Positions 1-8,013 of a stretch of DNA of 64,000 bases are shown here, piece after piece. The stretch is taken from the NCBI RefSeq assembly GCF_000426045.1, contig NZ_AUEP01000012.1, positions 1 through 64,000 of the forward strand, written 5' to 3'. The first letter of the stretch is position 1, and each line of letters starts with the position of its first letter. The position numbers and the translations under genes are program-made. The DNA comes from Marmoricola sp. URHB0036. GTDB lineage: Bacteria; Actinomycetota; Actinomycetes; Propionibacteriales; Nocardioidaceae. The notes under the pieces were generated by a model, which was given only the letters and a program-made list of their open reading frames with translations, had not been told where the DNA came from and made no database searches.

Positions 1-51
1 TCCGGACATGCCGCACAGACGCTGCCTCCGGCGGACTCGTATCGTTCAGGC

Positions 52-288
52 GTGGCGAAACACACCGGGGTGCTCTTGCGGTTTTCCGACGGCAGGAGGC
101 AGTTCATCGACGACGCGCACGTGCATGGGTTCCGCGACGGTGACCTGCTGATCGCACTTGGACCTGCTGAGGCGGGTCTCCATGCTGTGGTGGCTCGAAG
201 AGTTCCGGTCGCAGAGCTGGCCTTCGCTGACACCCGCAATGCCTATGACGACGACGGCGAGCCTGATACGCATACCCTCAACTGGTGA
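52..288 (+). CDS. Small hypothetical protein, 78 aa
   Basis: I do not recognise this protein. It is a soluble 78-residue product with no signal peptide or membrane segment, starting at GTG and ending 144 bases before a perfect 20-bp-arm palindrome that could terminate it. Its amino-acid composition (hydrophobic strands alternating with charged turns, acidic tail) looks more protein-like than the overlapping reading frames, which are arginine-rich. No clear ribosome binding site precedes the GTG, so the start is uncertain. It could be a chance frame. Confidence 0.4.
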   Translation: MAKHTGVLLRFSDGRRQFIDDAHVHGFRDGDLLIALGPAEAGLHAVVARRVPVAELAFADTRNAYDDDGEPDTHTLNW

Positions 289-391
289 ACCGTCTTATGG
301 CGAGGACATCGCGATCAAGGTCTGGCTCGGACCGGCTCTGACATCGGATCAGCGGGCGGGTGGGGCCGGCCCTCGTGCCTCGGCCGTACCG

Positions 392-411
392 TCCGCACAT
401 GCCGCGATCCG
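392..411. repeat. 20-bp direct repeat, copy 1
   Basis: The 20 bases here, which include ACATGCCGCGATCC, recur without mismatch at 1203-1222, in the same orientation. The two copies bracket the secreted barrel-protein gene at 620-1093. Their role is unknown. Confidence 0.6.
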
Positions 412-431
412 GGCGCCACACCCTTTCCGCG

Positions 432-479
432 TTGACGGATCGTTCCAACAAGCGCGCCGTTGTTGGAACGATCCGTCAA
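432..479. terminator. Perfect 20-bp-arm palindrome, likely bidirectional terminator
   Basis: Bases 432-451 and 460-479 are exact reverse complements, separated by an 8-base GC loop (52-59 of the 400s). The left arm begins TTGACGG. It lies between two convergent genes, so a bidirectional terminator is the simplest reading. The arms are unusually long and perfect for an ordinary terminator, so a mobile palindromic repeat is an alternative. Confidence 0.5.
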
Positions 480-619
480 GACACGTGAGCACCCCTGCTC
501 AGATGGCCTGGCAAAGTACGGGCACTCACGAAGCCGGCGGTCGAGCCATCCCCATGACTGCGATCCAGCAGTCGCATCGCTCACGCGCGATTCCCGAGAC
601 GCGTGTCCGCACGACTCGA

Positions 620-1093
620 TCAGTGCGAGCGGCGCAACGAGAACGTGAAGTTGTAAGCGCTGCCCGCCGCGTTGCGGGCGTGCAAACGCATCTCACCAGA
701 GGCTCCGCGGTACTTACCGGTGCCTCCCGTGACAGCGAGGGTCGAATCACCGTGGTCTCTGAAGGGGCCGGAGACCACCAGCGAGCCACCGGGCAGCGAC
801 GTGGTCCACGTGCACTCGTAGGCCGATCCCACCGCGGTACGGACGCACGAGCCGTTGTCGGTGCCGACCTTGTGGGTGTTCTTCGCATTGAAGATCGGGT
901 TGGCGAAGGCAAGCACGTCGCCCAGGCTGTCGCCGGCCGGACCAGTGTCGGCCGTTGTGTCGGTGAGGGCGCGTTCAACGACAGTGAACCTGCCATGACG
1001 ATGATGGTCCGGCGACGAGGCCATCGCCTGACCGGCGAAGGCCAGGCTGGCAGCTACGACCGTTCCGACAGTGACCACGATTGATGTGCGCAT
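620..1093 (-). CDS. Secreted allene-oxide-cyclase-like barrel protein
   Basis: The 157-residue product has a Sec signal peptide (short basic start, hydrophobic core, cleavage near residue 25 after a QAMAS-type site). The mature part resembles the dirigent / allene oxide cyclase barrel family, with the motif GGTGKYRGASGEM and alternating strands. The family includes plant enzymes and many secreted actinobacterial proteins of unknown role; binding of a hydrophobic ligand outside the cell is only a guess. Two cysteines (in GSCVRT and YECTW) could form a disulfide. The ATG start is preceded by a GAAGGGCGG stretch. It is a single-gene unit bracketed by a 20-bp direct repeat. Confidence 0.7.
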   Translation of the reverse strand: MRTSIVVTVGTVVAASLAFAGQAMASSPDHHRHGRFTVVERALTDTTADTGPAGDSLGDVLAFANPIFNAKNTHKVGTDNGSCVRTAVGSAYECTWTTSLPGGSLVVSGPFRDHGDSTLAVTGGTGKYRGASGEMRLHARNAAGSAYNFTFSLRRSH

Positions 1094-1202
1094 GACGTCC
1101 GCCCTTCGTCCGGTTTCGGGACCGACTGGTGCCCGATGAGCTCGATGCTAAGGGTTGGAGCGCCAGCCGAGAGGCGCGAACAGGCGGCGTGCACAGCGGT
1201 CA

Positions 1203-1222
1203 TCCGCACATGCCGCGATCCG
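1203..1222. repeat. 20-bp direct repeat, copy 2
   Basis: Exact copy of bases 392-411, placed upstream of the secreted barrel gene and downstream of the EEP-family gene. Confidence 0.6.
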
Positions 1223-1279
1223 CGCGGAGAACAACGCTGCTCGCTGATGTGACCAACGCGTGACCAGATGTGGTGTCGC

Positions 1280-2068
1280 TCAGTCGGCGCTGCGCCGCGG
1301 CAGCGCGGTGCGGCGTACGACGAGGGCCCGGTGGTCGGACGGAGTCGTCACCGATGTGACCAGTTCGGCGGGACCCGGCCCGTGCACGTCGTCGACCTTG
1401 CGACGTGGCCCGAGCGTGCCGGGTGCGTGCTCACGCCCCTCCCAGGCCGAGGTCAGCCCGGGGAGCCGGAATCCGTCGAAGTTGGAGTCACCGACGGCAT
1501 GGACCACATGGCCGGCGGCGAGCAGCCGAGCGACGAGCTGCTCGAGGCGACGCACCTCGCGTCGGTGCCGAGCGACGAGCCGGGGTCTGTCCTCGCGGTA
1601 GCGGCCAACCGCTTGCACGCCCGAGACCAGGTGGTAGTCGAGCAACGCCACCGTGCCGCCCACCTGCCGGTCGAGGTAGACCCCGACCGTCGCGAGCCGG
1701 GGCGGCTCGAGGCCCAGGAACCGTTCCTCCCGGTCGGCACGCCCAGGACCGCTGAGCAGCACGGCCCGGCATCCCAACAAGCCGTACCGGTCCGCCCGGG
1801 CACCGACGACGCAGCCACCGAGGAGCGGGACCTGCCAGGTGTAGTCGCCGGATCCGCTGTCCGCACGCAGTCCCGGCCAGACACCGCGCCACGGCACGGG
1901 ACCGACCCGCCCAGTCTCCTGGAGCAGCTTCACGCGCGAGGGGTACCACTCCTGGAAACCGACCAGGTCGGGCCCGAGCGCGAGCACGTCGCCCAATGCC
2001 TTCCGCGCGTCCTGGTGGTCCAGGGTGTAGAGGACATTGGCCGTGGCGACCGTCGTACCCGCCGGCAT
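1280..2068 (-). CDS. Endonuclease/exonuclease/phosphatase-fold protein
   Basis: A 262-residue cytoplasmic protein with the signature pieces of the EEP (DNase I-like) superfamily: an early ATANVLY (Asn), VGFQE (the metal-binding Glu) near residue 40, a D-x-N pair in GDSNFDG near 195, and the C-terminal SDHRAL His. Members hydrolyse phosphodiester or phosphate-ester bonds in nucleic acids, inositol phosphates or lipids; the substrate here cannot be told from sequence. It is the last gene of a three-gene operon behind the membrane protein and stress-like protein, 22 bases after the latter. Confidence 0.75.
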   Translation of the reverse strand: MPAGTTVATANVLYTLDHQDARKALGDVLALGPDLVGFQEWYPSRVKLLQETGRVGPVPWRGVWPGLRADSGSGDYTWQVPLLGGCVVGARADRYGLLGCRAVLLSGPGRADREERFLGLEPPRLATVGVYLDRQVGGTVALLDYHLVSGVQAVGRYREDRPRLVARHRREVRRLEQLVARLLAAGHVVHAVGDSNFDGFRLPGLTSAWEGREHAPGTLGPRRKVDDVHGPGPAELVTSVTTPSDHRALVVRRTALPRRSAD

Positions 2069-2090
2069 CCTGGTGACGCGCTCCCCTTCT

Positions 2091-2531
2091 TCAGCGTGCC
2101 GCCGACCCGGCGGTCACCGTCGTCACCGGCAGCCCGAAGTGGTGAAGCCGGTGCTCCAGGTCCTGGTGCAGCCAGGTCGAGAGTCCGTGGGGAGCGACGG
2201 CGATCATGATCTCGTCGATCGGCTCGCTGAACATGGTCTCCTCGATCGCGTCCATCGGGTCGTTGCGGACCGAGACGGTGCCGATCACCGGGCCACCGGC
2301 TGCCCGCTCGAGGAGTGGGAGGGCCTGCCGCAGGACCAGCTCTGCCTCCTGCGCCTTGTCGTGGCGTTCGGGGTGGAGCAGGTGCAGCTCGGCCCGCGCC
2401 GGGTTGGGTACGACGACCCGGAACTGCACCTCGCCCGTCTCGGCTCGGTGGGTGATCGCCTCCAACAATGCGTCCGAAGGATCTGCGTGGTCGGTGACCA
2501 CCAGGATCCGCAGCGTGCGGTGGATGTCCAT
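2091..2531 (-). CDS. Universal-stress-like small protein
   Basis: A 146-residue soluble protein with an LRILVVTDHADPSDALLEAI start and a later EIMIAVAPHGLSTWLHQDLEHRL segment, the layout of a Rossmann-like universal-stress (Usp) domain. The classical ATP-binding G-2x-G-9x-G-(S/T) pattern is not present, so nucleotide binding is doubtful. It sits 12 bases behind the DUF347-type membrane protein and shares its promoter, which carries the local 11-bp direct repeat, so it is probably induced with the envelope-stress genes. The functional name is therefore tentative. Confidence 0.6.
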   Translation of the reverse strand: MDIHRTLRILVVTDHADPSDALLEAITHRAETGEVQFRVVVPNPARAELHLLHPERHDKAQEAELVLRQALPLLERAAGGPVIGTVSVRNDPMDAIEETMFSEPIDEIMIAVAPHGLSTWLHQDLEHRLHHFGLPVTTVTAGSAAR

Positions 2532-2543
2532 GGTCCGCTCTTC

Positions 2544-3344
2544 TCAGTCGTGTGCCGGTGCGGGTTGGGCGAGCTCGGTGCGGTCGACCTGGGTCCTGGT
2601 CAGGTAGACCACGACCGCGAAGATCGTGCCGAGGAACAGCACGCTGGTGCCGAGGGTGCCCAGGCCAAGCCCGCCGTCGGCGTGTGGTGAGCCGAGGAAG
2701 TCGCCGATGTTCGCGCCCAGCGGCCGGGTCAGGATGTAGGCGAGCCAGAAGCAGAGGACGGGTCCCGCACCGAGCTTCCAGGCGACGAGAACAGCGAGGA
2801 TGAGGCCGAGCGGGAGCAGCACCGCGGCACCGGGCGACCAGCCGGTCAGCTCGATGGTCCAGTCCCCGGCAGCCGTACCGAGTGCGAAGGTCACCAGCAC
2901 GGCCAGCCAGTAGAAGGCCTCGCGCAGAGTCGTGACGATCGTGTGGATCGACAGGGTGCGCTCGCGGGCGTACCAGATCCCGAACACGCCGGCGAGCAGC
3001 ACCGAGAAGACCGTCGTACTGATCCACAGCGGTACGCCGCGTGCGTCGGTCAGGTTGTCGGTCAGCAGCGTGCCGACCACGCTGATCAGCACCACGGCCA
3101 GCCAGTACACGCCGGGCACGTAGCGGCGCAGCCGGAACTGCGCCACCAGCGCGATCGCCAGGGCCAGGCAGAACACCAGCGTGGTGTTCGTCAGCCCGAA
3201 CCCGAGCGTCTCGTTGATGTAGTCCGCAAGGCTCTCCCCGACGGTCGTGCACAGGATCTTGATGATCCAGAAGTACACGGTGACCTCGGGCACCTTGTTG
3301 AGCATCTGCCGGGCACGGGTTGTCTCACGTGTCGTTGTCGCCAT
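2544..3344 (-). CDS. DUF347/COG4705-type integral membrane protein
   Basis: A 266-residue protein with about eight membrane segments. It opens with NKVPEVTVYFWIIKILCTTVGESLADYI, a form of the repeat found in COG4705/DUF347 proteins (motif K-V-P-E-(V/I)-T-x-x-F-W-x-x-K-(I/V)-L-x-T-T-x-G-E). That family is uncharacterised; some members have been linked to metal or manganese handling, which I cannot show here. First gene of a three-gene operon. The ATG lies 7 nt after a -10-like hexamer with no Shine-Dalgarno, so it is probably leaderless and driven by the operator at 3368-3384. Confidence 0.75.
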   Translation of the reverse strand: MATTTRETTRARQMLNKVPEVTVYFWIIKILCTTVGESLADYINETLGFGLTNTTLVFCLALAIALVAQFRLRRYVPGVYWLAVVLISVVGTLLTDNLTDARGVPLWISTTVFSVLLAGVFGIWYARERTLSIHTIVTTLREAFYWLAVLVTFALGTAAGDWTIELTGWSPGAAVLLPLGLILAVLVAWKLGAGPVLCFWLAYILTRPLGANIGDFLGSPHADGGLGLGTLGTSVLFLGTIFAVVVYLTRTQVDRTELAQPAPAHD

Positions 3345-3367
3345 GCGCAGGAGTCTCGGGGGCCTTC

Positions 3368-3384
3368 CCTGCAGCTAACCTGAC
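3368..3384 (-). promoter_or_regulatory. 11-bp direct-repeat operator, DUF347 operon
   Basis: On the minus strand: GTCAGG (3379-3384), five bases, TGCAGG (3368-3373), then 10 nt, a -10-like hexamer GAGACT (3352-3357), 7 nt and the ATG. The spacing matches the other sites assigned to the OmpR-type regulator encoded at 14977-15666. Confidence 0.6.
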
Positions 3385-3427
3385 TATCCGCGCGGAACGT
3401 CCCCAACCGGGACAGCGGGAACTTGGC

Positions 3428-4294
3428 TCAGGCGCCGGCGGCGACGAGGATCCCGTCGGTGACGAAGCCGAGTGCCAGCCCACCGAGGATGCACCACGTG
3501 GTGAGCTCCTTGAGCCCGAGGCGGCGCGCGACCGCCAGCAGCTCGATCACCACGTAGAGCACAGAACCGGCCGCGAGACCGAGGAAGGCGACTGCGAGGG
3601 TGTCATTCACGACGCTCTGCCCCACGAGGGTGCCCACGAGGGTCGGTCCGCCAGCTATGAGCCCGAGAACGGCGAGCCGCCCCCACGAGGGGCGCTCGAT
3701 GTCACCGGCCAGGGGTGCCACGATGCCGAATCCCTCGGTTGCGTTGTGCAGCGCGAAGCCGAGCACGAGCAGCACGGCCAGCGACAGCTCACCACCCGCA
3801 GCGGAGTTGCCGATGGCAAGACCTTCGGCGAAGTTGTGCAACCCGATCCCAGTCGCGATCATCAGTGAAAGCTCGGCCGCCGAGACAGCCCCAGGGGATC
3901 GGCCGGCCCCCTGGGCCACGACCGCGACGCGTCCGCCCTCGCCGTCGGACCTCGCCGCGGGCAGGCTGGTGGACAGGATCTGGTGTCGCGAGCGTCTGAC
4001 GCTCATGGCCTTGTCGAAATAGACGAGTCCGGCCATTCCCAGGACGAGACCGACAGCGAGGACGGCACCGTCGCGGGCAGCAACACCCCAGTCGGCATCC
4101 GCGAGAGCCGCCTCGACCGGTTCCCACGCGTGGGTCAGGATGTCCCACACCAGGAACAGCAGCACACCGACGGCCACACCGTTGAGCGCCGCCTTCAGGC
4201 GTGTATGGGGATTGCGCAGCCGTCCGACGGGCAGCCCCAGGAAGATCGTGGCACCTGCAATGGCACCCAACAGGGCGACGTGGCTGGAAGACAT
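3428..4294 (-). CDS. ZIP-family metal transporter
   Basis: A 288-residue membrane protein of the ZIP (ZupT-like) family that imports divalent metals such as zinc, iron or manganese. It has about eight membrane segments. The two metal-binding helices carry HNFAEGLAIG (TM4, around residue 150) and HNATEGFGIV (TM5, around 180), the typical H-N-x-x-E-G pairs. The long cytoplasmic loop (about residues 95-135) is basic and not His-rich. The ATG has an AAAGCGAGG ribosome site. A DtxR/IdeR-like palindrome ends 33 bases upstream, so metal-dependent repression is likely; iron or manganese would then be the physiological substrate. Confidence 0.85.
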   Translation of the reverse strand: MSSSHVALLGAIAGATIFLGLPVGRLRNPHTRLKAALNGVAVGVLLFLVWDILTHAWEPVEAALADADWGVAARDGAVLAVGLVLGMAGLVYFDKAMSVRRSRHQILSTSLPAARSDGEGGRVAVVAQGAGRSPGAVSAAELSLMIATGIGLHNFAEGLAIGNSAAGGELSLAVLLVLGFALHNATEGFGIVAPLAGDIERPSWGRLAVLGLIAGGPTLVGTLVGQSVVNDTLAVAFLGLAAGSVLYVVIELLAVARRLGLKELTTWCILGGLALGFVTDGILVAAGA

Positions 4295-4326
4295 GGCCTC
4301 GCTTTCGGTGGACGTCGCAGCAACTG

Positions 4327-4345
4327 TAAGGTCAGCCTGTCCTAA
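4327..4345. promoter_or_regulatory. DtxR/IdeR-type metal-regulator box
   Basis: TAAGGTCAGCCTGTCCTAA read on the plus strand, or its complement on the minus strand, matches 15 of 19 positions of the IdeR/DtxR consensus (TTAGGTTAGGCTAACCTAA) and keeps its dyad symmetry. It lies 33-51 bases upstream of the ZIP transporter and overlaps the stop codon of the upstream PAP2 gene. Confidence 0.65.
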
Positions 4346-5385
4346 CGGGGCTTGGTGCTCAGGGCAATCTCGTCGTCACTGACGCGCATCCGTCCCTCCG
4401 AGGGTTTGATGACCCGCCGCCCCAGCTGCACGCTGACCCATCCGATCGCCAGCCCGGCCAGATCGTCGACGGCGAAGTGCCAGCCCAGGTAGACGGTGGC
4501 GAGGATGGTGGCGCCGAGGAACACCGAGAGCACGCGCGTCGTACGCCGCAGGCCGTAGTAGGACGCCATCAGCACGATCACGGTCGTGACGCCCACGTGC
4601 AGGCTGGCGAAGGCGGAGACCTGGGCGAAGGACCCGGCGGCATGGGGGTGCGCGAGGAGCTCGGCGCGCTGGGCGAGGTATCTCGCCTGGGTGTCCTGCA
4701 CCATCGTGTGCGGCAATCCGGCGAACTCCTGAGGCGCGGACCAGAACGGGCCCAGTGAGGGGATCACGTAGTACGTCGTGACGCCGAGGATCCACACCCA
4801 CACCATCGAGGCGATGAACACGGCGCCATCACGGAAGCGCTCGGCAAGAACGACGCTGGCCACGACGGCGACCGAGACGAGCGTGGAGAACGACTCGTAG
4901 ACCACGAGCAGGACGTACGCCGCAACGTGCTCCCCCAGCACGTGGTGGAGGAGCACCGCCGGGCTGTGCCCCAGGAAGATCCAGCGGTCCCACGCGAGCA
5001 GCATCTGGTCGTGTGGCCGGTTGAAGACGTCCCAGCTCTTCAGGTTGTGGTAGCAGAAGTACACGATGTGGTAGGCGAGGAGGACACTTCCGGCTCCGAC
5101 GAGCCGACGCGGCGTCCACCGCTCGCGCACCGCCCGGGAGACGGAGCGGAGCGTTCGGCCACCGCGCGTACGCCGAGCAGCGTCGAGGACGACGAGCACG
5201 ACGAAGATGCCGACCGAGAGCGCGATCCGGGTCACCAGGATGGCGCCGTGCGGGTCGCGCAGCGGGATGCCGACGTGGAGCGATCGCAGGATCGTGACGC
5301 CTGCGAAGACAGCGACCACCGTCCACAGTCGGAACATCCACGCCCGAGACGTGTCGTGCTCAGTCGGGTCAGAGGTGGTGGTCAA
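4342..5385 (-). CDS. PAP2-superfamily membrane enzyme, AUR1/IPC-synthase-like
   Basis: A 347-residue protein with about eight membrane segments. It has the C-terminal PAP2 signatures in the variant form of inositol-phosphorylceramide-synthase-like enzymes: FASLHVG (His of motif 2, near residue 265) and GWHFAVDDLAG (His-x3-Asp of motif 3, near 310). Such enzymes transfer or remove a phospho-head group at the outer membrane face. I set the start at TTG 5385, not further upstream: it has a GAGGAG site 7 nt away and overlaps the preceding stop as TTGA. Last gene of the five-gene coupled operon starting at 9041; its product probably acts on the lipid built by the GT4 and PIG-L enzymes. Confidence 0.75.
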   Translation of the reverse strand: MTTTSDPTEHDTSRAWMFRLWTVVAVFAGVTILRSLHVGIPLRDPHGAILVTRIALSVGIFVVLVVLDAARRTRGGRTLRSVSRAVRERWTPRRLVGAGSVLLAYHIVYFCYHNLKSWDVFNRPHDQMLLAWDRWIFLGHSPAVLLHHVLGEHVAAYVLLVVYESFSTLVSVAVVASVVLAERFRDGAVFIASMVWVWILGVTTYYVIPSLGPFWSAPQEFAGLPHTMVQDTQARYLAQRAELLAHPHAAGSFAQVSAFASLHVGVTTVIVLMASYYGLRRTTRVLSVFLGATILATVYLGWHFAVDDLAGLAIGWVSVQLGRRVIKPSEGRMRVSDDEIALSTKPR

Positions 5386-6071
5386 GCTGAGTCTCCTCGT
5401 CTGGGTGGGGCCAGGTACTTCTCCGGGCCGCTCGAGGCACGCGCCCCGCTCTCCAGCCACGCGTGCAGCGCTGCAGCGTCACGGCGCTCCAGCTCGTCGA
5501 GGCAGGCTTCTCGCAGGGCCACCAGACGAAGGACTGTCACGGGCGATGCCGGCTCGCGCAGGATCCAGAACGACTCGCGCCACAGCCGGCACAACTGCCA
5601 GTCATCCAGGCCCTTGAGCAGGCCCAGCGCCTCGGGTTGCGTCAACCGGGAGTCCGCGCCCTCATCCTGCGGCTGCGGCGCAACAAACGGCGGGTTCGCA
5701 TCCGCAACCGAGATGTCTCGCGGGGACTGCCGTGCTGAGCGGATTGCTCGACGCACGACAGCTGGCGAAGAGACGCTGGCGGTCAGGACGACCAACAGGG
5801 CCAGCGCGGGCGTGAGCCGGCCGAAGGACCACACCGTCAAGAACCCGACGGACCCGATCAGCGACTGCGCGAGCACATGGCCACCGATCCCCCAGCCCGA
5901 TGATCTCTCGATGATGTCCGGCAACATGTACTGAACGAGGCAGCAGAGCGCGACGAGCGGAACGAGGGTGACCAGCACGCCCACCGCGGACCACTCGAGA
6001 ACCGCGAGTCCGACCCCGAGTGCCATCACGCTGAACCAGAAGCCGCGCCACAGGCGTTCGTAGACCCTCAT
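5382..6071 (-). CDS. Membrane protein with cytoplasmic helical tail
   Basis: I do not recognise a family. The 229-residue product has four predicted membrane segments in its first about 115 residues (two hairpins), followed by a soluble, Leu/Arg-rich helical domain with the pattern LTQPEALGLLKGLDDWQLCRLWRES. Its ATG overlaps the stop of the PIG-L gene (ATGA) and its own stop overlaps the TTG of the PAP2 gene, so it is made in fixed ratio with the glycolipid enzymes. It could be an assembly or docking partner for them; that is inference from position only. Confidence 0.65.
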   Translation of the reverse strand: MRVYERLWRGFWFSVMALGVGLAVLEWSAVGVLVTLVPLVALCCLVQYMLPDIIERSSGWGIGGHVLAQSLIGSVGFLTVWSFGRLTPALALLVVLTASVSSPAVVRRAIRSARQSPRDISVADANPPFVAPQPQDEGADSRLTQPEALGLLKGLDDWQLCRLWRESFWILREPASPVTVLRLVALREACLDELERRDAAALHAWLESGARASSGPEKYLAPPRRGDSA

Positions 6072-6925
6072 GAGTCCAGCCCCGCACGGGTTCTCCAGGG
6101 CCGGATCTGTCGTGATCGGAGCGAGGCGAAGGGATCGTCGAGCCGGTCAGGAGCCTCACGGCCGTGCTCGACGTACCACTCACGTCCGAAGACCAGCCAG
6201 AAGATGGGCAGCGGTAGCCGCACGAAGCGGTCCATCGCTCGCCTTTCGTTGCCTCCTCGTCGCTGCGAGCCGTGGGCGGCCATCGCCGCCCGCTTCTGGA
6301 GAAGTGCACCTCGCACACGGACGCGGTGGGTGATGACGCGTGGGTGTGAGAAGACACGGTCCGTCCCCAGCGGGGCGGAGCCGCCCACGGGATGACCGAG
6401 GAACGCAAGGGCACGCAGCACGCTGGTGAACGCGCGTCCGGGGACGGTCGCCTCCAGGACGACGGGGGTCTCGGCCAGCCGGGCGGCCAGTAGACCGACC
6501 CGATGGACCTGGACGTGGTCGGGATGGCCGTAGCCCCCGTTCGCGTCGTAGATCGTGAGCACGTCCGCGCGTTCCTGCCGCAGGAGCTGAGCAAGTTCTT
6601 CTGCGCAGCGAGCCACGTCCTGGTTGACGAAGCTCGTCGGGTCGGCGGGATCGGGGTGCAGGCCTGAGTCTGCATATCCCAGGGCTACGACGCGCGCACA
6701 GCCCAGGACCTCCGCGGACGCGGCCAGCTCGACCATCCGCAGGGCGGCCAGGCCTTCGCGTTCCCGGTCGTCCGCCAGGCCACGCTCGCCCGCGGTCGCC
6801 GTGACGAGCACGACGCGATGCCCCTCTGCAGCTGAGCGGGCGAGCAGTCCCCCCGTGAGCAACGCTTCGTCGTCGGGATGGGCATGGAAGGACACGAGCG
6901 TGAACTGCTGACGAGTGCGCGTCAC
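6068..6925 (-). CDS. PIG-L/LmbE-family deacetylase
   Basis: A 285-residue zinc-dependent de-N-acetylase of the PIG-L family, which removes acetyl groups from N-acetylglucosamine on lipids or small thiols (GPI, mycothiol, bacillithiol pathways). The metal motif AHPDDE is at residues 15-20, the second zinc-site piece GHPDHVQVHR near 145, and SFVNQDVARCAEEL precedes the active-site loop. I chose GTG 6925 because it overlaps the glycosyltransferase stop as GTGA; upstream in-frame codons lie inside that gene. Beside a GT4 enzyme it most simply deacetylates the sugar that enzyme adds, as PIG-A/PIG-L or MshA/MshB pairs do. Confidence 0.85.
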   Translation of the reverse strand: MTRTRQQFTLVSFHAHPDDEALLTGGLLARSAAEGHRVVLVTATAGERGLADDREREGLAALRMVELAASAEVLGCARVVALGYADSGLHPDPADPTSFVNQDVARCAEELAQLLRQERADVLTIYDANGGYGHPDHVQVHRVGLLAARLAETPVVLEATVPGRAFTSVLRALAFLGHPVGGSAPLGTDRVFSHPRVITHRVRVRGALLQKRAAMAAHGSQRRGGNERRAMDRFVRLPLPIFWLVFGREWYVEHGREAPDRLDDPFASLRSRQIRPWRTRAGLDS

Positions 6926-8013
6926 GGCTCCAGCACCGCCTCGTACTGGCGACCGCGCGCGAGCGCGTAGACGCGCTCGTGCGTGGCCAGGGACCGTGAC
7001 CACGACATGCCGTGCGCGACACGGCGGTTGTGCTCGGACATCCGCAGGCGAAGGTGGCGGTCCTCCACCAGCTCGACGAGCGCGGAGACCATGTCGTTGT
7101 CGGACGCACACAGCAGCCCCTCGACCCCATCGTCGATGAAGTCAGCGAGACCGGTGGCGGTCCGGCCCACCACGGGCAGCCCGACGCCTCGTGCCTCGAG
7201 GGCGGCCAGTCCGAAGGACTCCAGCACCGCGGGGGCGACGTACACGTCAGAACGAGCCAGGTGGCGCAGCACTCGAGTCGGGGCGACGCGACCTGTGACG
7301 CGCACCCGATCCGCCAGACCAAGGCGGACGGCCCGGTGTTCGAGACGGTGGCGCAGCGGGCCGTCACCGACGACGGTCAGGCTCACCCCCGGGACGCTGA
7401 CAGCCCGTGAGACCTCGTCGAGGATCCGGAGCAGCTCCAGGGGACGCTTGCGGCGGGCGATCCGCATGGTGCTCACCAACCGCACCTCCCCGTCGGGCTG
7501 GGGTGTTCTCGGGCGAGCTGGCGCCTCGACTGCGTTGGCGATGACGTGGACCGGCGTACCGAGCAGAAGGTGGCGACGGAGCTCGGCGGCCGCCACCCGG
7601 CTGACCGTGCTCCACGTGACCGGGGCACCACGCATGCCGGTCAGGGTCGCGGCGACGCGGGGAATCGCACCCATCCCGCTCCACAGCGAGTGCACGGTCA
7701 CGACCGTCGGAACACCTCGTCGCGCGAACACCCCCACCAGCGGCGCCGTGAAGGGGGCGACCACCGAGACGTGGGCATGCACGAGGTCGAAGGTGTGTAC
7801 GTCGACGCGCAAGCCGTCCAGCAACGAGCGCACGCGCCTCACCTCCACCGGCCCCACGTCGGTACTCGTCTGGCCCTCGGCGGTGCGCGGAGTGGAGGTG
7901 AGCACGGTGACGCTGTGACCCTGGTGGGCCTGACGCTCCGCCAGCCCGGCGACATGTGTCTCGATACCGCCGACGACGGGTGGGAAGTGGTCGGTCAGGT
8001 GCAGGATCCTCAC
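6922..8013 (-). CDS. GT4-family glycosyltransferase
   Basis: A 363-residue GT-B-fold glycosyltransferase of family 4. The N-terminal acceptor domain opens with the HFPPVVGGIETHV glycine loop; the C-terminal nucleotide-sugar domain has LVSTMRIARRKRPLELL, VVGDGPLRHRLE and the E-x7-E pair in PAVLESFGLAALEARG. Donor and acceptor are not readable, but the PIG-L neighbour suggests an N-acetylhexosamine donor. GTG 8013 is the start: it begins at the conserved VRILHL strand and overlaps the stop of the flippase-like gene (GTGA). Second gene of the five-gene coupled operon. Confidence 0.85.
   Translation of the reverse strand: MRILHLTDHFPPVVGGIETHVAGLAERQAHQGHSVTVLTSTPRTAEGQTSTDVGPVEVRRVRSLLDGLRVDVHTFDLVHAHVSVVAPFTAPLVGVFARRGVPTVVTVHSLWSGMGAIPRVAATLTGMRGAPVTWSTVSRVAAAELRRHLLLGTPVHVIANAVEAPARPRTPQPDGEVRLVSTMRIARRKRPLELLRILDEVSRAVSVPGVSLTVVGDGPLRHRLEHRAVRLGLADRVRVTGRVAPTRVLRHLARSDVYVAPAVLESFGLAALEARGVGLPVVGRTATGLADFIDDGVEGLLCASDNDMVSALVELVEDRHLRLRMSEHNRRVAHGMSWSRSLATHERVYALARGRQYEAVLEP

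Larger units (their letters stand above)
289..619. other. Gene-free stretch with palindrome and repeat
   Basis: No convincing gene lies here. It holds the perfect palindrome at 432-479 and the first copy of a 20-bp direct repeat (392-411) whose second copy is at 1203-1222. The flanking genes converge on it. Confidence 0.5.

Noticed and set aside
158-1084. 308-residue plus-strand reading frame
   Set aside because: It is antisense to the secreted barrel protein, Arg/Ala-rich and without domain or ribosome site.
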